Origin: CAZVAR01 sp964625225
GTDB taxonomy: Bacteria; Pseudomonadota; Alphaproteobacteria; JAJUGE01
Direction of reading: 5' to 3'
DNA: 10,124 nucleotides
NCBI GenBank assembly: GCA_964625225.1
Contig: CAZVAR010000134.1
Span: 1-10,124 of the forward strand
Of the stretch, positions 6,586 through 10,124 are shown one piece after another (position 1 is the first letter of the stretch; each line of letters opens with the position of its first letter). The position numbers were made by a program, and so were the translations under genes. The notes under the pieces are model-generated. The model did not search any database. It worked only from the letters and a program-made list of their open reading frames with translations, and was not told the DNA's origin.

Positions 6586-7391
6586 ACGAGATATCCGGAG
6601 CGGCCTCCGCACGGCCGCAGGCGGCCTGGGATCCCGCGCAATATGCCCGGTTCGGCGGCCACCGTCTGCGCCCCGCGCTCGAACTGCTGGCCCGCGTCGA
6701 CCATCCCGGCCCGACGCGGGTCTACGACATCGGCTGCGGCGGCGGCGAGATCGCCCGGCTGATGGCGGAACGCTGGCCGGAGGCGGAGGTGGTCGGAACC
6801 GACCTCTCGCCGGAGATGCTGGCAAAGGCGCAGGCCGCCGGGCCGAGCCGCGTCCGCTGGGAACTGGCCGACGTGCGGACCTGGACGCCGCCCGGGCCGG
6901 CGGACATCCTCTTCAGCAACGCCGTCCTGCACTGGGTCGACGGCCACGACGCCCTGTTTCCCCGCCTCGCCGGCCATCTCGCCCCCGACGGCGTCCTCGC
7001 CGTGCAGATGCCCCTCTCCTGGGACGAGCCGTCGCACCAGCTCATGCGCCGCACGCTGGCCGACCTCGACCTCGGCACCCCGGCGCTGCGGGCTTCGCTG
7101 GACCGCCGCTGGGTCGCGGACCCCGAGCATTATTATGGCCTGCTGCGCCCGCACGTGCGTACGCTCGATGTCTGGGTCACACGCTATCTCCAGGTGCTGG
7201 AGGGCGACGACCCGGTGCTCGAATGGGTCAAGGGCACCGGCCTGCGCCCCGTTCTCGCCGCCTTGGAGGGCGAGGCGCGCGAGCGCTTTCTCGCCGAGTA
7301 CCGCCGCCGGCTCGCTGCCGCCTACCCGAAGCGCCCCGACGGCGAGACCCTGTTCCCCTTCCCGCGCCTCTTCATCGTCGCGCGCGTCTGA
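6582..7391 (+). CDS. tam: Trans-aconitate 2-methyltransferase
   Basis: A 269-residue class I SAM-dependent methyltransferase closely following Tam, which methylates trans-aconitate, an inhibitor of aconitase formed spontaneously from cis-aconitate. Matches run through the whole length: WDPAQYARFGGHRLRPALEL (16-35), SAM motif I YDIGCGGGE (48-56), acidic VVGTDLSPEML (70-80), motif IV ILFSNAVLHWVDGH (109-122), LAVQMPLSWDEPSHQLMR (139-156), TGLRP in the C-terminal half, and the ending FPRLFIVARV that is typical of the family. E. coli Tam is 252 residues; the extra length is mainly an N-terminal tail. The protein should be cytoplasmic. Its start overlaps the stop of the small membrane protein gene. 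Confidence 0.92.
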   Translation: MNEISGAASARPQAAWDPAQYARFGGHRLRPALELLARVDHPGPTRVYDIGCGGGEIARLMAERWPEAEVVGTDLSPEMLAKAQAAGPSRVRWELADVRTWTPPGPADILFSNAVLHWVDGHDALFPRLAGHLAPDGVLAVQMPLSWDEPSHQLMRRTLADLDLGTPALRASLDRRWVADPEHYYGLLRPHVRTLDVWVTRYLQVLEGDDPVLEWVKGTGLRPVLAALEGEARERFLAEYRRRLAAAYPKRPDGETLFPFPRLFIVARV

Positions 7392-7420
7392 GTCCGGCAG
7401 CGGCCCGGCGCGTCGGAGTA

Positions 7421-7436
7421 CGGGCCTTCGGACCCG
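7421..7436. terminator. Possible terminator hairpin between convergent tam and rlmI
   Basis: CGGGCC-TTCG-GACCCG can fold into a short stem with one mismatch and a C(UUCG)G tetraloop, a very stable loop class. It lies 30 bases after the tam stop and 80 bases beyond the rlmI stop on the other strand, where a transcription end is expected. There is no T tract. The rest of 7392-7516 shows nothing recognisable. Confidence 0.35.
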
Positions 7437-7516
7437 GCACTCGATCGCGACGACCATGGCGGGACCGAAGCTGCGCGCTCCGTGCTCCCGCCGGGGCATG
7501 CCAGTAATGGCCGGCC

Positions 7517-8731
7517 TCAGTCGAGCTGCAGCACCTGCGCCTTCAGGTAGGCGGATTCCGGAAGGAAGGGGTGGACCGGGTGGTCCGGAGCGGCGCCGGC
7601 GCTGCGCAGGATGCGGCCGTTGCGCCCCGCCAGCTCCAGCCCTTGCCGGACCTGCCCGGCGAAGGCGTCCGGGCCGACATTGTGCGAGCAGGAGGCGGCC
7701 AGCAGGAAACCGCCCGGCGCCACCAGCCGGGCGGCAAGACGGGTCATCTTGGCGTAGCCCTTGAGCCCAGCCGCCAAATCCTTGCGGGATTTCACGAAGG
7801 CCGGCGGGTCGGCGACGACGAGGTCGAACCGCTCGCCGGCGGCCGCGAGGCGCTCCATCTCCTCGAAGGCGCCGGCGCGCGTGAAGCGGCAGCGTTCGGC
7901 GACTCCGTTCGCCTCGGCCGCCCGGGCGGCGAGATCGAGGGCCGGCTGCGAGCGGTCCACCAGCACCACCTCGCGCGCGCCGGCCGCCGCGGCCTGGATG
8001 CCGAAGCCGCCGAGATAGCTGTAGAGGTCGATCACCCGCAGGCCGCGGGCGAGCGCCGCGACGAAGGCGCGGTTGTCGCGCTGGTCGTAGAACCAGCCGG
8101 TCTTCTGTCCCTCCAGCGGATCGGCGAGGAAGCGCACGCCGTTCTCCTCCAGCGGGATCGGCCCGCCGATCGCACCCTTGGCGACGCGAACCTCGGCCGC
8201 CAGCCCCTCGAGCGCGCGTACCGGGGCGTCGTTGCGCAGCACCACCGCACGGGGCGCCAGGACCTCGTCGATCGCCGCCAGCAGCTCCGGCAGCAGGCGG
8301 TCCATGCCCGCGGCGTTCGCCTGGCAGACGACGACGCCGCCGAACCGGTCCACCACCAGACCGGGCAGCCCGTCCGCCTCGGCGTGAACCAGCCGGTAGA
8401 ACGGCGCCGCGAACAGGCGCTCGCGCAGCGCCAGCGCCCGCCCCAGCCGCTCCGCCAGGAAGGCGCGGTCGATCACGGCATCCGCCTGCGGCGCCAGCAG
8501 CCGCGCCACCACCAGCGAGTGCGGGTTGAACATCGCCGTACCGAGCGGCTCGTCGCCGGCATTCACCAGCGTCACCGGTGCCCCGCGCGGCAAAGCGCGC
8601 ACGGCCGAGTTCATCTCGATCTCGTTGGAATAGACCCAGGGATGGCCGGCCTTGAGACGCCGGTGCCGGCGCGGCTGGAGGCGTACCCGGGGAAGTGCGG
8701 TGCTGAGTTCGGTCGGAGCGGTCTGCGGCAT
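7517..8731 (-). CDS. rlmI: 23S rRNA (cytosine-C5) methyltransferase, RlmI type
   Basis: A 404-residue protein of the RlmI/YccW family, which makes m5C in 23S rRNA (C1962 in E. coli); E. coli RlmI is 396 residues. The N-terminal PUA domain contains KAGHPWVYSNEIE (27-39). The central part has GLPGLVVDRFG (121-131). The catalytic domain follows: GQKTGWFYDQRDNR (208-221), SAM motif I DLYSYLGGFG (235-244), acidic VVLVDRS, DPPAFVKSRKD (308-318) and ASCSHN (346-351) with the Cys of the active-site region. The open frame continues upstream of residue 1 across low-information sequence, so ATG 8731 is chosen by family length; its ribosome binding site is weak. It stands alone, convergent with tam and divergent from the DUF892 gene. 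Target specificity is taken from the family. Confidence 0.9.
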   Translation of the reverse strand: MPQTAPTELSTALPRVRLQPRRHRRLKAGHPWVYSNEIEMNSAVRALPRGAPVTLVNAGDEPLGTAMFNPHSLVVARLLAPQADAVIDRAFLAERLGRALALRERLFAAPFYRLVHAEADGLPGLVVDRFGGVVVCQANAAGMDRLLPELLAAIDEVLAPRAVVLRNDAPVRALEGLAAEVRVAKGAIGGPIPLEENGVRFLADPLEGQKTGWFYDQRDNRAFVAALARGLRVIDLYSYLGGFGIQAAAAGAREVVLVDRSQPALDLAARAAEANGVAERCRFTRAGAFEEMERLAAAGERFDLVVADPPAFVKSRKDLAAGLKGYAKMTRLAARLVAPGGFLLAASCSHNVGPDAFAGQVRQGLELAGRNGRILRSAGAAPDHPVHPFLPESAYLKAQVLQLD

Positions 8732-8759
8732 CGGATCGGGTCTGCTCGGGATCGGGCGC

Positions 8760-8781
8760 CGCCTCGCGGCGCCTCGCGGCG
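8760..8781. repeat. Tandem 10-bp repeat upstream of the DUF892 promoter
   Basis: GCCTCGCGGC occurs twice head-to-tail (8761-8780, period 10, 22 matching bases in all), directly before the GGAAC element at 8782. The left half can also form a 6-bp stem, CGCCGC (8757-8762) with GCGGCG (8766-8771). It may be just GC-rich slippage or an upstream promoter element. Confidence 0.4.
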
Positions 8782-8806
8782 GGAACAACGCTGGGGCCGA
8801 CGTGTT
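8782..8806 (+). promoter_or_regulatory. EcfG-type general stress promoter of the DUF892 gene
   Basis: GGAAC (8782-8786) followed by 18 bases and TT (8805-8806), or equally GGAAC-N16-TGTT, matches the alphaproteobacterial general stress sigma factor (EcfG/RpoE2/SigT) pattern, GGAAC-N16/17-CGTT or GGAAC-N18/19-TT, with one mismatch to the stricter form. Transcription would begin near 8812-8815, about 60 bases before the ATG at 8873. The stress-type protein downstream fits. It is a sequence match only. Confidence 0.55.
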
Positions 8807-8839
8807 GACCTGACTGCCGGCCGTCGGGCCGGCGTCAAC
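8804..8839 (+). promoter_or_regulatory. Leader hairpin / inverted repeat before the DUF892 gene
   Basis: GCCGGCC (8816-8822) and GGCCGGC (8827-8833) form a perfect 7-bp stem with a GTCG loop. Outside it, GTTGAC (8804-8809) pairs with GTCAAC (8834-8839), leaving a 6-base bulge on the left. If transcription starts near 8813, the inner stem would cap the 5' end of the mRNA. It could stabilise the transcript or serve as a protein binding site. Confidence 0.4.
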
Positions 8840-8872
8840 CCCGACCCGTCCGACACTCAGGAGACCGACGAC

Positions 8873-9373
8873 ATGCCCGTCAAGTCGCTGCAAGACATGT
8901 TCGTGGAAGAGCTGCGCGACATCTACCACGCGGAAAAGCAGCTGGCGCGCGCCCTGCCCAAGATGGCCCGTGCCGCCTCCGCCGACAAGCTCAAGCAGGC
9001 CTTCGAGCGGCACACCGAGGAGACCAAGGGCCAGATCGAACGCCTCGAGCAGATCTTCGATCAGCTCGACCTGCGCACCCGAGGCAAGACCTGCGAAGCG
9101 ATGCAGGGCCTGGTCGAGGAGGCGAAGGAACAGATCGACGAGATCAAATCGCCGGAGGTTCTGGACGCCGCCCTGATCATCGCCGCCCAGAAGGCCGAGC
9201 ATTACGAGATTTCCAGCTACGGCTCGCTGCGCACGCTGGCGCAGGCGCTGGGACACGACCAGGCAGCCCGGCTGCTCGAACAGACGCTCAAGGAGGAAGA
9301 GAAGACCGATCAGCTCCTCAACAAGATCGCCCTGGACGAGGTCAACGGGCGCGCGCTGCAGGCCGCGGCCTGA
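8873..9373 (+). CDS. Ferritin-like DUF892 family protein (YciE/YciF type)
   Basis: A 166-residue all-helical protein of the DUF892 family (PF05974), a ferritin-like fold seen in stress-induced proteins such as YciE and YciF. The hallmark segments are present: EELRDIYHAEKQLARALPKM (12-31), a helix with ERHTEETKGQIERLEQIF (45-62), GKTCEAMQGLVEEA (71-84), AEHYEISSYGSLRTLAQALG (108-127) and LKEEEKTDQLL (139-149). The Glu and His residues in these helices (for example Glu21, His47, Glu50, Glu109, His110, Glu112, Glu142) are placed to form a di-metal site, though metal use is not proven by sequence. The start has AGGAG (8859-8863) nine bases upstream. It is transcribed alone from a stress-type promoter and ends before a strong hairpin. 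Confidence 0.92.
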   Translation: MPVKSLQDMFVEELRDIYHAEKQLARALPKMARAASADKLKQAFERHTEETKGQIERLEQIFDQLDLRTRGKTCEAMQGLVEEAKEQIDEIKSPEVLDAALIIAAQKAEHYEISSYGSLRTLAQALGHDQAARLLEQTLKEEEKTDQLLNKIALDEVNGRALQAAA

Positions 9374-9397
9374 CCGCCGCCACCTGACGGGCCGCGA

Positions 9398-9420
9398 GGC
9401 CGGAACCCTCGGTTCCGGCC
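9398..9420 (+). terminator. Strong hairpin after the DUF892 gene
   Basis: GGCCGGAACC (9398-9407) and GGTTCCGGCC (9411-9420) form a perfect 10-bp stem with a CTC loop, 24 bases after the stop. It lacks a U-rich tail but is the strongest hairpin in the window and is well placed as a terminator. Its left arm also contains the GGAAC of the promoter at 9402-9426, so the same DNA may end one unit and begin the next. Confidence 0.55.
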
Positions 9421-9426
9421 CCCGTT
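9402..9426 (+). promoter_or_regulatory. EcfG-type promoter (exact GGAAC-N16-CGTT) of the SDR-GH15 unit
   Basis: GGAAC (9402-9406), exactly 16 bases, then CGTT (9423-9426): a full match to the EcfG-type general stress promoter of alphaproteobacteria. Transcription would start about 9433, giving a leader of roughly 20 bases that holds a ribosome binding site (GAGGGA, 9438-9443) ahead of ATG 9452. The position is ideal for the SDR-GH15 pair. No sigma factor gene is in the window, so regulation is inferred. Confidence 0.68.
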
Positions 9427-9451
9427 CCTACTCCGAAGAGGGATCGACGCC

Positions 9452-10014
9452 ATGCCCGAGCCGACCTCGTCCGACGCGCCGCTGGCGGGCCCGACCGCAA
9501 TCCTGACCGGCGCCGGCTCGGACGTCGGCCGCGCCCGCCCGCCGGCCCTGTCTGCGGCCGGAGCCGCCGTGCGCGCGGTCCCGTGCCGCGGCGTGCTGCC
9601 GGAGCTCTCGGCCGCGCCCGGCCGGAGCTCTCGGCCGCGCCCGGCAGGATCGTCCGCATGAGCCCGGTCCACCCGGTCGTTCCCCGGGCCCGCCGCGTCG
9701 ACGACGCCGTCTCCAAGGCTGGGATCGCGATGCTGCTGCGCAGCACCGCGCAGGCACCGGCGGCGCGAAAGGTTCGGAGCAAGGCCGTGCCGCCCGGCGC
9801 CATCCGCACCGCGATCGACTGCGGCGTCTTGAGCCATCCCGCCGGTCGCGCGGCGCTGGCGGCGCTGATCCCGTGCCGGCGCATCGGCGGGGCGGCCGAC
9901 GTGGCCGAGGCCGTCCTCTGGCTCGCCTCCGACCACCCGGACGGCATCGACGATACACCCCGGTTCGTCGACGGCGGCATGCTGTCCTGCCCCGCCTTCG
10001 TCGGGAACGGCTGA
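9452..10014 (+). pseudogene. Short-chain dehydrogenase/reductase (SDR), frameshifted and degraded
   Basis: The remains of an SDR oxidoreductase gene. Frame 1 from ATG 9452 encodes AILTGAGSDVGRA, a damaged version of the NAD(P)-binding TGxxxGxG motif (Asp replaces the second Gly). It meets a stop at 9659-9661. The second frame continues with VVPRARRVDDAVSKAGIAML, then PPGAIRTAI, IGGAADVAEAVLWLASD and FVDGGM, the classic SDR C-terminal half. The frames are separated by an exact 23-bp tandem duplication; deleting one copy yields a single 179-residue frame. Even so, about 80-90 residues between the cofactor motif and the active site (including NNAG) are missing relative to a normal protein of about 250. 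The catalytic Tyr of YxxxK is Asp (DAVSK). It is therefore very likely non-functional. It begins 32 bases after the hairpin at 9398-9420 and overlaps the next start by one base. Confidence 0.85.
9598..9645 (+). repeat. Exact 23-bp tandem duplication that shifts the SDR frame
   Basis: Two identical 23-bp units (9599-9621 and 9622-9644), each beginning CCGGAGCTCTCGG and ending CGCCCGG, lie head to tail; one extra matching base on each side makes 48 bases in all. Since 23 is not a multiple of three, the second copy puts the ribosome out of frame. Their identity implies a recent slippage event or an assembly error. Confidence 0.95.
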
Positions 10015-10124
10015 TGGCTCCCGGACAGCGCCACCGCGCGATCGAGGATTACGCCCTCATCGGCAATACCTACTCGGCGGCGCTGGTCGGCAGCAACGGC
10101 TCGATCGACTGGCTTTGCCTGCCG
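10014..10124 (+). CDS. GH15-family glycoside hydrolase (glucoamylase/trehalase-like), N-terminus only
   Basis: The first 37 codons of a gene that runs off the window. The sequence after the start, IEDYALIGNTYSAALVGSNGSIDWLCLP, is the very conserved N-terminal signature of bacterial GH15-type proteins (glucoamylase- or trehalase-like; usually about 600 residues), which hydrolyse alpha-glucosidic bonds in oligosaccharides or trehalose. No signal peptide is visible, so a cytoplasmic location is likely. The ATG at 10014 overlaps the SDR stop (TGATG), so in the ancestral operon translation was coupled to the SDR. Substrate cannot be judged from this fragment. Confidence 0.88.
   Translation, partial: MAPGQRHRAIEDYALIGNTYSAALVGSNGSIDWLCLP

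Noticed and set aside
7571..8872. Plus-strand open frame opposite rlmI that continues into the DUF892 gene
   Set aside because: RlmI on the minus strand carries all family motifs. The DUF892 homology starts exactly at ATG 8873 with its own ribosome binding site, so the upstream extension is not real.
9310..10034. Minus-strand open frames over the SDR remnant
   Set aside because: The plus strand shows unmistakable SDR segments and a promoter. The minus translations have no domain pattern.
1..10124. CRISPR arrays, tRNA or rRNA genes, insertion sequences, att sites
   Set aside because: I found no regularly spaced repeats, no tRNA-like T-loop/acceptor pattern, no transposase or integrase, and no terminal repeats.

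Overview
The window is high-GC, densely coded bacterial chromosome. The gene content and style suggest an alphaproteobacterium, probably Rhodospirillales-like. The reasons are a YidC N-terminus starting MEQRNLLLAI, a compact rpmH-rnpA-yidD-yidC block, a PAS_5-family protein, and two sites matching the alphaproteobacterial EcfG general-stress promoter (GGAAC-N16-CGTT type). The lineage is inferred; no rRNA or tRNA is present to confirm it.

Layout. (1) 1-1936, minus strand: the conserved housekeeping operon rpmH (L34), rnpA (RNase P protein), yidD and yidC. yidC is cut by the window edge. A good sigma70-type promoter lies upstream of rpmH. (2) 1937-2052: divergent intergenic region with a hairpin and a perfect 12-bp palindrome. 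(3) 2053-6353, plus strand: a PAS_5 protein, then a VTT-domain (TVP38/TMEM64) membrane protein 9 bp ahead of a flavin disulfide reductase, then a two-transmembrane sensor histidine kinase with no response regulator in view. (4) 6406-7391, plus strand: a 59-codon two-helix membrane protein overlapping (ATGA) a trans-aconitate 2-methyltransferase gene (tam). (5) 7517-8731, minus strand: an RlmI-type 23S rRNA methyltransferase, convergent with tam. (6) 8782-10124, plus strand: a stress-type block with a DUF892 (YciE-like) ferritin-fold protein, a decayed short-chain dehydrogenase (SDR) pseudogene, and the start of a GH15-family glycoside hydrolase that runs off the window.

How it fits together. 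The left block serves translation, tRNA maturation and membrane-protein insertion. The VTT protein and disulfide reductase form a recurrent pair, probably a membrane redox or lipid-related function. The right-hand block looks like one general-stress regulon. The DUF892 gene has a GGAAC-N18-TT site, and the SDR-GH15 pair has an exact GGAAC-N16-CGTT site whose -35 element sits inside the terminator-like stem that follows DUF892.

The most distinctive observation is that the SDR reading frame is broken by an exact 23-bp tandem duplication. Removing one copy restores a single open frame to the SDR stop. That gene had other lesions too: no catalytic Tyr, a damaged glycine motif and a missing middle. 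I see no clearly novel defence, CRISPR or mobile system in this window.
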